Below are positions 1 to 8,620 of a stretch of 64,000 bases of DNA, one piece after another; position 1 is the stretch's first letter, and each line of letters starts with the position of its first letter. The position numbers and the translations under genes were made by a program. The DNA comes from JBKQVT01 sp963727245. Its GTDB lineage: Bacteria > Planctomycetota > Planctomycetia > Pirellulales > Thermoguttaceae. The notes below the pieces were generated by a model. The model was given only the letters and a program-made list of their open reading frames with translations, was not told where the DNA came from and searched no databases. The DNA is taken from assembly GCA_963727245.1 (NCBI GenBank), contig CAVSFO010000001.1:310001-374000 (forward strand), read 5' to 3'.

Positions 1-1751
1 GCCAATTCCTTGGGCGGCCAGACGGCGAAGTCGTGCAAGATGCCGCCGGCAATGACCCGATCGCCGGCCGCATTCATCAGCACGTGGCCGGGGGGAGTTT
101 TGTCCCATTTCCGCCCGTCATAGGCGCCGCCGGCGACCCAGATGTGCCCCGTGGCGTCGCAGGCCACGGGTTGGCCCTTGTTGTCCAGATACGGGTCTGG
201 GTAGGCCCTGGTCCAAGTGGCGCCGCTGGCGCCGCCGCCGTTATCCAGATGCTTCCTCAGCCAGGCATAGTTATTCTCGACCAGCGCCTTTAATCCGTCA
301 TAGGCGTTCCACTCCCGGCCGTCGAAGAGAAATGCCCGTTCGGCGTCCCACTCTACGGCCAGCATGGCGCCGCCGGCGAGCGGTCGCAGTATCCCGTGGC
401 TGGCCATTCCCGGCGCAGTCCGCAGCCGGGCCGTCAACTCCGCAGAGGAGGACGGCGAGTGGAACGGGGCTCGCGACGCCATCATCCATCGCCAGTCGGT
501 CGTGCGCACAAGTTCCTGGCCGGGGTAGCGCTGGGGATTCCAGCCCGTCGGATCGGCAGAATCGGTCCACTGCCCGCCCTGGCAGCTACTGAGGAACGGA
601 TGCTCTTTGACAGCGAGCCGCGCCCAAAGGCGTCCCTCGCTATCCATGGCGGCCGTAGGTCCCCAGCCTTCCGCCTCCGCAGGAAAACACTCGTATTTCA
701 ACTGCGGCGCGTCCTCTCGTTGCCGTGGGTCGAATACGCACACTCCGGCCGTGTCAAAGTACACCCGCCCCTGGCCGTCTTGTGCCAAAAACTTGCCTTT
801 GGCCGATAACTCCTCGCCCGTGAAATCTGCCAGGGGCTGGGGCTTGGACCATTTCGAATAGCGGGCGTTGCGGAGGTCGCGCAGCCGATCGTGCTTCTGC
901 GGCGGCATGGCGCCTTGCGGCGTCCGTCCGGGCAGGCGGACGGTCGCCTCCTGGCCCAGCAGATTGCGAATGCGGATCGAACCATCCGGCTGGGGGTAAA
1001 CCTCGCCGATGCCGGCCAGCGCCGGCTCGTCGGCCGGCGTATAGTGCTTCCAGGCGGCGCCGTCGTGAACCCAGAGGACGTGGTTGGCGCCGACCATCGA
1101 CCAAAGGTAGACCTCGCCCGCCGCGCCCTCAACCGCATCCAAGCCTGCGGACCGGGCAAAGCGGTAACGATCGCCCATCAACGGCGGCGAAAACTCCTGG
1201 TAGCTCCAGCGGTCGCCGTCCAACACGTGCCCGCCCTGTGCGTCGACAAAATACAGGCGGCCGGACGAGTGTTCGAACATGAAACGGCAAAACGGGGGAA
1301 ACTGAAGGACGCCACCCTCGCTGACCCGGTAGCGGCGATTGGGCGCCGATCCAATCGCCTGCCGCTGAAAGAATTTGTCGTGAGGTATGTCGCTGCAGCA
1401 CAGGCCGTAGTCGCTGATTTCCCAAAACCGGTCCCGGCCGTCGAAGCCCAGGGGCAGGTTTGCGCCGGGTATGTCGACCACTTTGGCGGGCAGTTCGGGA
1501 CAGACCAGGTGGCGCCACCTGGGTGAGCGGAACGATCGAGGTGCGGCAAGGAACCACGCCCGGCCGCTGCCGTCAACAAATACGTCCTGGTAACACTGGT
1601 CCAGCGATTGCCAACGGACCGGCTTGAGCACCGGCGGCTTGGCCGGCGGGGCTGCGTCGGGCTCTCGTCCGGCGGCCGCGCCGCAGGCGGCAAGCCATAA
1701 CGGCAACAGCACCGCGGCGACAACGCGCCGGCCCTGGCAGACGTTGTACAT
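1..1751 (-). CDS. Secreted propeller-type lipoprotein (C-terminus beyond window)
   Basis: Reading from an ATG at 1751, one open frame runs off the left edge (more than 583 residues). The N-terminus is a lipoprotein signal peptide with a lipobox L-A-A-C near residues 20-23, followed by an Ala/Pro-rich stretch. The rest repeats short units of the kind 'GR(A/L)WFL', 'GRLYFVDAQGG', 'GEVYLWSM', 'GRVYFDTAGVCVFDPR' and 'GHIWVAGGAYDGRKW', separated by 40-60 residues. This is the pattern of two-component-regulator-type or other beta-propeller blades. It is probably anchored to a membrane on the outside of the cytoplasm. No enzymatic motif is visible and the substrate is unknown. A protein with similar blades lies at 46454-50033. 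The propeller fold is inferred from the repeat pattern. Confidence 0.7.
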   Translation of the reverse strand, partial: MYNVCQGRRVVAAVLLPLWLAACGAAAGREPDAAPPAKPPVLKPVRWQSLDQCYQDVFVDGSGRAWFLAAPRSFRSPRWRHLVCPELPAKVVDIPGANLPLGFDGRDRFWEISDYGLCCSDIPHDKFFQRQAIGSAPNRRYRVSEGGVLQFPPFCRFMFEHSSGRLYFVDAQGGHVLDGDRWSYQEFSPPLMGDRYRFARSAGLDAVEGAAGEVYLWSMVGANHVLWVHDGAAWKHYTPADEPALAGIGEVYPQPDGSIRIRNLLGQEATVRLPGRTPQGAMPPQKHDRLRDLRNARYSKWSKPQPLADFTGEELSAKGKFLAQDGQGRVYFDTAGVCVFDPRQREDAPQLKYECFPAEAEGWGPTAAMDSEGRLWARLAVKEHPFLSSCQGGQWTDSADPTGWNPQRYPGQELVRTTDWRWMMASRAPFHSPSSSAELTARLRTAPGMASHGILRPLAGGAMLAVEWDAERAFLFDGREWNAYDGLKALVENNYAWLRKHLDNGGGASGATWTRAYPDPYLDNKGQPVACDATGHIWVAGGAYDGRKWDKTPPGHVLMNAAGDRVIAGGILHDFAVWPPKEL

Positions 1752-1817
1752 GGTTCCTTATCCTCCCAGCTCCATGCTGGACGACCGACATACCAACCAC
1801 ACGGGGGGCAGGCAATC

Positions 1818-1900
1818 AAGGCGTTCTCGCCTCGCCTTATTGGACGCGGCAGCCGGGCAATGGTTTCACGAGAATCTTTCCCTCTGGGGGGAGTTCCCGC
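1818..1900 (+). repeat. Dispersed intergenic repeat, copy 1
   Basis: About 80 bases that recur in inverted orientation at 46238-46322. The shared core includes CCTTATTGGACGCGGC, followed by GCCGGGC and then TTTCAC-AGAATC-TTCCC. By eye the two copies are about 80% identical. Both lie in gaps upstream of minus-strand genes for secreted proteins. Function unknown. Confidence 0.6.
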
Positions 1901-2040
1901 AACGCAGCCGCGGCCGGAACGCGTGTCAACCCTTCATCGTAACCGGAATTGCCCGCTGTACAATCATCTCAGCAGCGAAGAGGCATTCCAGCGGCAAAAG
2001 GGAAGGCGAGGAAGATTGTCGTGAAGCGACGCCGGCAGGA

Positions 2041-2122
2041 CACTAGGCGCAAAGCGCAAGCGAGCCAGCAGCGACGGCAGGCCGTGGCGCCGCGCACCCT
2101 CGCTTACACTTCGCGCCTGGTG
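2041..2122. repeat. Imperfect inverted repeat, possible terminator of M13 gene
   Basis: Two 24-base arms (2041-2064 and 2099-2122) pair with about four mismatches. The arm core GGCGCAAAGCGCAAGCGAG resembles the perfect hairpin at 4674-4745. It begins 20 bases beyond the stop of the M13 peptidase gene, so it may stop its transcript. No U-tract follows, so the terminator role is only a guess. Confidence 0.5.
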
Positions 2123-2142
2123 TTATGAGACCCGGCGACGGG

Positions 2143-4179
2143 TTACCAGATCCTCACGCGCTGCTTCGGCGGCAGGTACATTTGATCGCCCGGCTGCACC
2201 TGAAACGCGGAGTAGAACGCGGGCAGGTTGCGGGGGATGCCGTTGGCGCGGAATTCAGCCGGGGAATGCGGGTCCACCAGCAGCCGATTCTTGAGGTCGT
2301 CGGGGCGGTACTTGCGGCGCCACACCTGGGCCCAGCCGATGAAGAATCGCTGATCGCCGGTGAGCCCGTCGAGGACCGGGGCCTCCTGGCCGCCCAACGA
2401 GTGGCGGTAGGCCGCGTAGGCGATGGTCAAGCCGGCCAGGTCGGCGCTGTTCTCGCCGAGCGTGAAGCGGCCGTTCACTTTGTAGCCCGGCAGCGGCTCG
2501 AAGCGATCGAACTGCGCCGCCAGCGCGGTGCTGCGGCGGTCGAACTCGGCGCGGTCGGCCGCCGTCCACCAATCGACGAGGTTGCCGGCGCCGTTCCACT
2601 TCGAGCCTTGGTCGTCGAAGCCGTGGCCGGTCTCGTGGCCGATCACCGCGCCGATGCCGCCGTAGTTCACGGCGTCGTCGGCGGCAGGATTGAAAAAGGG
2701 CGGTTGCAGGATCGCGGCCGGGAACACGATCTCGTTCATGCTGGGATTGTAGTAGGCGTTGACGGTCTGCGGGGTCATGAACCATTCGTCGCGATCCACC
2801 GGCTTGCCGAGCCGGGCGAGATGGCGATTCCACTCGAAGGCCGCCGCCCGCTGCATGTTGCCCACCAGGTCGTCGCGCCGGATCACCAGCGCCGAGTAGT
2901 CGCGCCACTTTTTCGGATAGCCGATCTTCGGGTTGAAGGCCGCCAGCTTGGCCAGGGCCTTCTGCTTGGTGACCGGACCCATCCAATCGAGCTCCCGGAA
3001 GGCCTGGTCATAGGCCGCGATGATGTTCTTGACCAGGGCGTCCATCCGCAGCTTGGCCTGCGGCGGGAAATGCCTGGCGACGTACAGCTTGCCGACCGCC
3101 TCGCCCAGGCTGCCCTCGACGGCGGCCACCGCCCGCTTCCAGCGCGGGCGATTCTCGGGGATGCCGCGCAAGGTGGTGCCATAGAAGGCGAAGTCCGCGT
3201 CGACCAGTTCCCGATTGAGCAGGCTGGCGTGCCGATGGACCACTTTCCACTTCAGCCACGCCTTCCGAACGTCCAGCGGCACCGAGTCCGCCAGTTCGGC
3301 GACGGCCGTGACGTAGGACGGCTGCGCCACGATGACCTCCTCCGCGGCGCCGGCGCCGATTGTCTCGAAGTACACCTTCCAGTCGAAGCCGGGCGCCAGC
3401 CCGATAAGCCCGTCGCGGGTCAATTTATTGTAAGTTTTGACGTTGTCGCGGCTTTTCTCTTTCGACCACTGTGCCTTGGCCAACCGCGTCTCGAAGGCCA
3501 CGATCTCGGCGGCGGCACGATGGGAATCCAGCACGCCGCAAAGCGCCAGGCTCCGGGCCACGTGCGCCCCGTAGGCCGCCAGCTTCTCCTTGTACTTGGC
3601 GTCCGAGTAGTAGTCGCGGTCCGGCAGTCCCAGGCCCGCCTGGGAAAGATGAAGGATGTACTGGTCGGATCGCTTGGCATCGGGACCGATCGAACAGTTC
3701 ACCACCCCGCCGACGCCGATCCGCTCCAATTCGCCGAGCATCTGCGCCAGCGCGGCCTTGGTCTCGATCTTGTCGATGGCCGCGAGCGTGCCGGCGATGG
3801 GCTCGACGCCAAGTCGGTCGGCCCGCGACTGGTCCATGTACGAGGCGTACAGGTCTCCGATCTTCCTGTCGGTGTCCGACGCGTGCTGGCCGGCGCCGGC
3901 ACAGTTCTCGATGATGGCGCGGAACGTCTTTTCGGCCTGTTCGGCCAGCGCCGTGAAGGCGCCGTAATCGCCGCGGTCGGCGGGGATCTTAGTCTTGGCC
4001 AGCCAGGCGCCGTTGACCGCCCGGAAGAGATCGTCCTGAAACCGCACGGACGGGTCGAAGTTGGCCCGCTCGATGCCGCTGCTGAGCGGTTCGGCGGCCT
4101 CGCCCGCCGCCGTGCAGGCCGCCAGGAACGGGAAAATCGACAGGAAAGCAAGCCAGCAACGCAGTCTCATGGTAGTCAT
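2143..4179 (-). CDS. M13 family metallopeptidase (neprilysin/PepO-like) lipoprotein
   Basis: A 678-residue zinc endopeptidase, normal length for family M13. The zinc site HETGH is at residues 515-519 and the third ligand lies in ENSAD at 576-580. The upstream NAYYNPSMNEIVFPA block (residues 474-488) and the C-terminal tryptophan are also family features. The N-terminus carries a lipobox (L-A-A-C near residue 22), so the mature enzyme should be lipid-anchored outside the cytoplasm, where M13 enzymes cleave small peptides. Two start codons are possible, at residues 1 and 4 (4179 or 4170). No strong ribosome binding site distinguishes them. It stands alone, with repeats on both sides. Confidence 0.93.
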   Translation of the reverse strand: MTTMRLRCWLAFLSIFPFLAACTAAGEAAEPLSSGIERANFDPSVRFQDDLFRAVNGAWLAKTKIPADRGDYGAFTALAEQAEKTFRAIIENCAGAGQHASDTDRKIGDLYASYMDQSRADRLGVEPIAGTLAAIDKIETKAALAQMLGELERIGVGGVVNCSIGPDAKRSDQYILHLSQAGLGLPDRDYYSDAKYKEKLAAYGAHVARSLALCGVLDSHRAAAEIVAFETRLAKAQWSKEKSRDNVKTYNKLTRDGLIGLAPGFDWKVYFETIGAGAAEEVIVAQPSYVTAVAELADSVPLDVRKAWLKWKVVHRHASLLNRELVDADFAFYGTTLRGIPENRPRWKRAVAAVEGSLGEAVGKLYVARHFPPQAKLRMDALVKNIIAAYDQAFRELDWMGPVTKQKALAKLAAFNPKIGYPKKWRDYSALVIRRDDLVGNMQRAAAFEWNRHLARLGKPVDRDEWFMTPQTVNAYYNPSMNEIVFPAAILQPPFFNPAADDAVNYGGIGAVIGHETGHGFDDQGSKWNGAGNLVDWWTAADRAEFDRRSTALAAQFDRFEPLPGYKVNGRFTLGENSADLAGLTIAYAAYRHSLGGQEAPVLDGLTGDQRFFIGWAQVWRRKYRPDDLKNRLLVDPHSPAEFRANGIPRNLPAFYSAFQVQPGDQMYLPPKQRVRIW

Positions 4180-4224
4180 CTCACTGGAGGAATGTCAGCC
4201 AACGTCGGGCCAAGGACGGTGCAA

Positions 4225-4306
4225 GGGGGACAGTCCCATTTTCGCAGCGGCGACGCCTGTTTGCGCGGCAACGCTCTCCGCGCCGCGAAAATCGGGACAG
4301 TCCCCT
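4225..4306. repeat. 82-bp palindromic element, GGGACAGTCCC family, copy 1
   Basis: Arms start with GGGGGACAGTCCCATTTTCG and end with CGAAAATCGGGACAGTCCCC, with a GC-rich inner part. An element of exactly the same length and orientation, with nearly the same arms, lies at 55469-55550. Both are intergenic. The GGGACAGTCCC core is shared with the elements inside the two kinase genes. Confidence 0.8.
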
Positions 4307-4434
4307 GTATTGACCGCACGCGCGGCCACACTTTTGTATCACAACGCGGACGCCCACGCAATGACCGCCGAGCGACCTCGGCAATTATGGCAATATGCCG
4401 CAGCGTGCCGGGCGCGTTCCGCAGCCGGCAAGCT

Positions 4435-4608
4435 TCACCGCTTGTCCTCCGACGAGCCGGTCTCTTGCCATTTCTTCAGGATGGCGATGAGAAACAGCAG
4501 GCCGTGCGGACGCGGCGGAACCTCGGACTTCGTCGCCTCGCCGGCTCCGACAAGCGGAGGACGGCCGGGCGGCAATCCGTTCTGTGGCGATTTGTCGAAC
4601 TCGATCAT
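4435..4608 (-). CDS. Small protein of unknown function, 57 residues
   Basis: A short frame whose ATG (4608) is preceded by a perfect AGGAGG at 4616-4621 with seven bases between. This is one of the best ribosome binding sites in the window and the main reason to believe the gene. The product begins MIEFDKSPQNG, has a Pro/Gly-rich middle, then a short hydrophobic stretch (GLLFLIAIL) and a charged tail ending SSEDKR. The hydrophobic stretch is too short for a confident membrane helix. A longer in-frame start at 4662 lacks such a site. I recognise no family. Confidence 0.55.
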   Translation of the reverse strand: MIEFDKSPQNGLPPGRPPLVGAGEATKSEVPPRPHGLLFLIAILKKWQETGSSEDKR

Positions 4609-4673
4609 GGCTTGTCCTCCTGGCCACCGCTGGGGCAATCGTTCACGGCCCCATCTTGACACTCATATACACC

Positions 4674-4745
4674 AGCCCGAAGCGCAAGCGAGGGTGCGCT
4701 ACGCCACGGTCAGCCGATGTTCCTCCCTCGCTTGCGCTTCGGGCT
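4674..4745. repeat. Perfect 21-bp-arm hairpin downstream of degP
   Basis: The arms (4674-4694 and 4725-4745) are perfect inverse complements. The arm core is CCCGAAGCGCAAGCGAGG. The spacer is 30 bases. The hairpin begins 42 bases beyond the stop of the DegP-like gene and could act as its terminator. A degenerate relative is at 2041-2122, so it also behaves as a dispersed repeat. Confidence 0.8.
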
Positions 4746-4786
4746 AATGTGATGCTGTGGACGGCCGCCCGCGTCAGCGGCCGCGC

Positions 4787-6289
4787 TCATTCTCGAATCA
4801 CCACGAAGCGGCTGCCCTCGGCGGTGCGGACCAGCAGCAGGACGCCCCGGGCCGCGGACTTCTCGTCGAGAGCCTGGTTGAGGTCGTCGGGGGTTTTGAC
4901 CGGTTTGCGGTTTGCCTGGACGACGACCATGCCCGCCGCCAACCCGGCCCGCTCGGCCGCACTGCCGCTTTGCACGTCGGTGACGACCACTCCATGGTCG
5001 GCCTTGAGTTCCAGCTTCTTGGCCACGTCCGGGGTAAGCGTCTCGACCTGCATGCCGAGTTTCTCCAGTCGCGGGGTCTGCCCCTCGATTGTCCCCTCGG
5101 CGGTCCCAGCCGCGAGGTTGCCGGGTTGTTCGGTGAGGCGGACCTTCAACTCGATCCGCTTGCCGTCGCGCAGCACGGCCAAGGGCTCGTCACGGCCGAT
5201 CTCGGCCTGCTCCACGATCGCCTGGAGTTCCTGGGGCGTGGCAACCGTCTTGCCGGCAAACTGCACGATGACGTCGCCGGGCTTCAGGCCGACCTTCGCC
5301 GCCGGGCTGTCCGGGACCACGCCGGCCACCAGCGCGCCGTCGCCGGGCTTCAGGCCGAACTGCTTGGCCAGCTCGTCGGTGAGCGGCTGAATGGCCACGC
5401 CCAGTCGCGCCCGATGGACCGTGCCGCCGTGGGAAAGCTGGTCGGCAACCCACTTGGCCGAGTTGATGGGGATGGCGAACCCGACGCCTTCATTTCCGCC
5501 GCTGCGGGAGGAGATGGCCGTATTGATGCCGATCACCTCGCCGTCGAGGTTGACCAGGGGGCCGCCGCTGTTGCCGGGGTTGATGGCGGCGTCGGTCTGG
5601 ATGTAGTTTTCGCGCTGGTTGATGCCCACGCCGCGGCCCTTGGCGCTGACGATGCCCGCCGTGACCGTGCCTTCCAGCCCGAACGGATTGCCCATGGCCA
5701 GGACCCAGTCGCCGACTTCGGCCTTGTCACTGTCGCCGAGCTTGGCGGCGGTCAGTCGGCCGGCGCCCTCGATCTTGAGCACCGCGATATCCGCCTGCGG
5801 ATCGGCGAACACCTTGGTGGCCTTGAACTCACGGCCGTCGTGCAGGCGAACCGTGATGTCGCGGCCGTCGGCCACCACGTGGCGGTTCGTCAGGATCACA
5901 CCCGAGGCGTCGATCACCAGTCCGGAGCCCATGCCCGTCTGTCCATGCCGGGGCATCTGGGGCAGGTCTTGGAAGAACCGGCGCAGGTCCGGCATGCCGG
6001 GGAATTGCTCGCCGAACGGCTCTTCGCCGCCGGGCGACTTTCCTTCCATTTTCACCGGCAGCGGCGCTTCGCTGCGGATCATCACCACGGCGGGCTGAAC
6101 GGCCTTGATGGCCTCGCGAAAACATTGGGACAAGGCCTGGGCGGGGTTGGCCGCCGTGGGCTTGCTCTCGCCCGGCCGCGCCGCGGCGATCCCGCCCACC
6201 GACGCCGCCAGCACCGCCGCGGCCGCCAGGGGCACGAAGGCCGCCATCAACGACGGCCGATTCCACCATTCACTTTTCCAACAACGCAT
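4787..6289 (-). CDS. degP: DegP/HtrA-family serine protease (Do-like)
   Basis: A 500-residue envelope protease and chaperone that degrades misfolded proteins. The signal/anchor segment is at residues 15-37. The trypsin-like domain carries the full triad: His137 in TNRHVV, Asp167 in ADIAVLKI and Ser241 in GNSGGPL. Two PDZ domains follow at about 287-375 and 405-490. The start at 6289 is favoured because AGGAGA lies six bases upstream and a normal signal peptide follows. The open frame continues without a stop up to 6913 (see next entry), so an automatic caller may report a 708-residue fusion. The hairpin at 4674-4745 lies just downstream. Confidence 0.92.
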   Translation of the reverse strand: MRCWKSEWWNRPSLMAAFVPLAAAAVLAASVGGIAAARPGESKPTAANPAQALSQCFREAIKAVQPAVVMIRSEAPLPVKMEGKSPGGEEPFGEQFPGMPDLRRFFQDLPQMPRHGQTGMGSGLVIDASGVILTNRHVVADGRDITVRLHDGREFKATKVFADPQADIAVLKIEGAGRLTAAKLGDSDKAEVGDWVLAMGNPFGLEGTVTAGIVSAKGRGVGINQRENYIQTDAAINPGNSGGPLVNLDGEVIGINTAISSRSGGNEGVGFAIPINSAKWVADQLSHGGTVHRARLGVAIQPLTDELAKQFGLKPGDGALVAGVVPDSPAAKVGLKPGDVIVQFAGKTVATPQELQAIVEQAEIGRDEPLAVLRDGKRIELKVRLTEQPGNLAAGTAEGTIEGQTPRLEKLGMQVETLTPDVAKKLELKADHGVVVTDVQSGSAAERAGLAAGMVVVQANRKPVKTPDDLNQALDEKSAARGVLLLVRTAEGSRFVVIRE

Positions 6290-6913
6290 GACTCTCTCCT
6301 TTTCACTGAAGTTGATGCCGTCGGCACGCGTTCCAGGACCGCCCTGGACCAACGTGCCGGCTACGGCTGAAAATGTCTCTTGCTCGTTCGGGCACTTGAG
6401 TTGTTCGCTGCCCCTCTTCTTCTCCGGAGAGCGGACCGCGCACTCCGCGGCGGCAGCGGGCTGCGCCATCAGTTCGACGATCAAACGATCGCCCCAGTCA
6501 TTGGCCACGGCCCGCAACAGCGCGGCCTTCGAGAGCACGCCCACAACCTCGCCCCCTTGCGCCACGGGAAAGTAGCACTGCCGGGAGAACAGCGCCGGGG
6601 CCACTTCATCGGCCCGGGCGCGGGCGGGGAGGAAGACGACGGGCAGGCGACGGTCGGGAGTTGCCGGTGGCCGCACCGGCGGCGACGGCTGGTCCGCCCC
6701 GTCGCCGCCAGCGGAAAACACAAACCACGCGATCATCAACGCACTCACGCAGGCCAGGGTCGCCAGTATAAAAAGGGTCGCACTGACCGCCGACGCCAGG
6801 GCGGCGCCGGCCGCGACCAAGGTCACTGCGACCCCGAGGGGCACAATCAGGAAAGGCCAGCGGCGATAGAGGTCGATGCCCAGCGGGCGGCCGAGCCGGC
6901 GGGGGTTGTTCAT
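6290..6913 (-). CDS. In-frame upstream extension of degP: membrane segment plus CBS-like domain, resembles an internally deleted site-2 protease
   Basis: About 208 codons in the same frame as degP, from an ATG at 6913. The first 20 residues (LGRPLGIDLYRRWPFLIVPL) resemble the start of M50 site-2 proteases. One or two membrane helices follow. The HExxH catalytic core is absent. The remainder, around VFLPARARADEV to LIVELMAQP, looks like the CBS domain that often ends bacterial M50 proteases. The last 50 residues read like translated spacer and include the DegP ribosome binding site. The simplest view is a remnant of an S2P-CBS gene that lost its core and its stop codon. A genuine fusion protein of 708 residues cannot be excluded. 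Confidence 0.5.
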
Positions 6914-7152
6914 GGTAAAATGCTCTTTTTAACCAGATGCCCGGCGACAGTCGGGCCGCGTTGCCCATCCGCCAATGCACAAGCCGTGCCAAACTACGCG
7001 CCGGGGACGGAAAGGTGTACAATACCCTGTGGCGGCGGCCGTTTTGCCCACGGTCGCGCGGGCTGGCCGAGCCACGCGCCCCAAGACGCCCCACTGGGGA
7101 AAAATGCCCCGCGCCCAGGGCGACTCGGTTTCCTGCCGCGTGAAAGGAAAAC

Positions 7153-8620
7153 ATGAGACTCGCGCTGAAGTTCGTTTTGGCGTTCACGCTCGGCAACATC
7201 CTGCTGGCGGCGGTCTACGGCTACTACGCGGTCCGCCGCGAAGTCGGCGTTTTCCAGCACACGGCGAGCGTCGAGGCCGAAGCGCTCGGCCGCGCCATGG
7301 AGGACATGCTGGCCGACGCCTGGCGCCGCAGCGGACACCAAGGCGTGCTCCAAGTGGTCCGCCGGGTGAATCAGCGTCAAGGGCATGAACTCCGCGTCCG
7401 CTGGGTGTGGTTTGACGCCCCACCGGGCGATCCGAATTGCCCCTCGATCGCCCCCGAACAGTTGACGACCGTGACCATCGAACAGCACCTGGCGGTCGAA
7501 ACGCTCGACGCGGACGGCGCGCCGCAGTTGGACATCTACTGGCCCGTGGCGCTGGCCGCCGAGCGGCGCGGCGGCCTGGAGTTCGCACACGCGATGAGCG
7601 AGTTGCAGGACAGCGAGCGGGACATCGTCCAGCGGACGGCGCTCTTGATCGGCGGCATGGCATTGCTCAGCGGCCTCTTGGCCGCCGCGCTGGGCGTCCG
7701 CCTGGTGGGACAACCGCTGCGGAGGTTGATGGAGAAGACGCGGCTGATTGCCGCGGGAAATCTGGAAGGACCGATCCGCCTGGGCACGCACGACGAGTTG
7801 GCGGAACTTGGCGAAAGCTTGAACCTGATGTGCGACCAACTGGCGCAGTCGCAAGGGAGGATTCGCCAGGAGACGGCCACCCGCATCGCCGCCCTGGAGC
7901 AGCTTCGCCATGCGGACCGGCTGAAGACGGTGGGCCGCATGGCCTCGGGGATCGCCCACGAGTTGGGCACTCCGCTGAGCGTCGTTGCCGGCCGCGCCGG
8001 GTTGATCGGCTCGGGGAAGCTCAGCGCGGAGGAGGTTGCCCGCAGCGCAGAGGCCATCAAGGCCGAGTCGGACAAGATGACGAAGATTATCCGCCAGCTT
8101 CTCGATTTCGCCCGCGCCAGCAAGCCCCATAAGACGGCGGTCGATCTGCGGCAGGTGGTCGGGCAAACGGTCGACTTGCTGCGCCCGCTGGCCGAGAAGC
8201 GGAATGTCGAGCTGCGGCTGGACGCCGGCGGCGAGCCGGCCGTGGCCGAGATCGACGCGGGACAGATTCAGCAGGTGCTGACCAATTTGATCGTCAACGC
8301 GGTGGAGGCGATGCCCGGCGGGGGCAAGGCGGACATCGCCGTCCGCAGCCAGGCCGCTTGCCCGCCCGACGGCGATGCCCAGCCGTCGCGGTACCTACGC
8401 CGTCGAGGTCCGCGACGAGGGGGTGGGAATCGCCGAGGAGCACGTTTGGCGTCTCTTCGAGCCCTTCTTTACGACCAAGGACGTCGGCGAAGGGACCGGC
8501 CTGGGGCTGTCGATCGCCTACGGGATCGTGCAGGAGCACGGCGGCTGGATCAACGTCAGCAGCCGGCCGGGAGCGGGGAGCTGCTTTGTCGTCTTCTTGC
8601 CGGCGGGAGCCAAGCCGTGA
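7153..8620 (+). CDS. Sensor histidine kinase, HAMP type (one frame break)
   Basis: Membrane two-component sensor of about 488 residues. Helix 1 is at residues 5-25, a periplasmic domain follows to about 160, then helix 2 at 161-185 and a HAMP segment to about 235. The phosphoacceptor His269 lies in SGIAHELGTPL. The N box (NLIVNAVEAM) follows. The frame then changes by one base near 8376-8392, after which the G1/F/G2 boxes are intact (DEGVGI, FEPFF, GTGLGLSIAYGI). Because the catalytic motifs are conserved on both sides, an extra base from sequencing is likely. The start has AAGGAAAAC just upstream. The stop overlaps the GTG start of the next gene (GTGA), so the pair is co-translated. It is divergent from degP. 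Confidence 0.85.

Larger units (their letters stand above)
1752..2142. other. Intergenic region, no gene seen
   Basis: This 391-bp gap lies between the start of the propeller lipoprotein and the end of the M13 peptidase gene. It holds a dispersed repeat (1818-1900) and an imperfect inverted repeat (2041-2122), both listed separately. I see no coding signal or convincing promoter. Confidence 0.6.

Noticed and set aside
2125..4659. Very long open frame on the plus strand opposite the M13 peptidase gene
   Set aside because: It mirrors a well-supported gene with all catalytic motifs. Long antisense frames are expected at this GC content, and its product is low-complexity Val/Arg/Gly-rich.
6994..8166. 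390-codon minus-strand frame opposite the histidine kinase
   Set aside because: It is a shadow of the kinase frame, which has HAMP and H-box motifs. No ribosome binding site or domain supports it.
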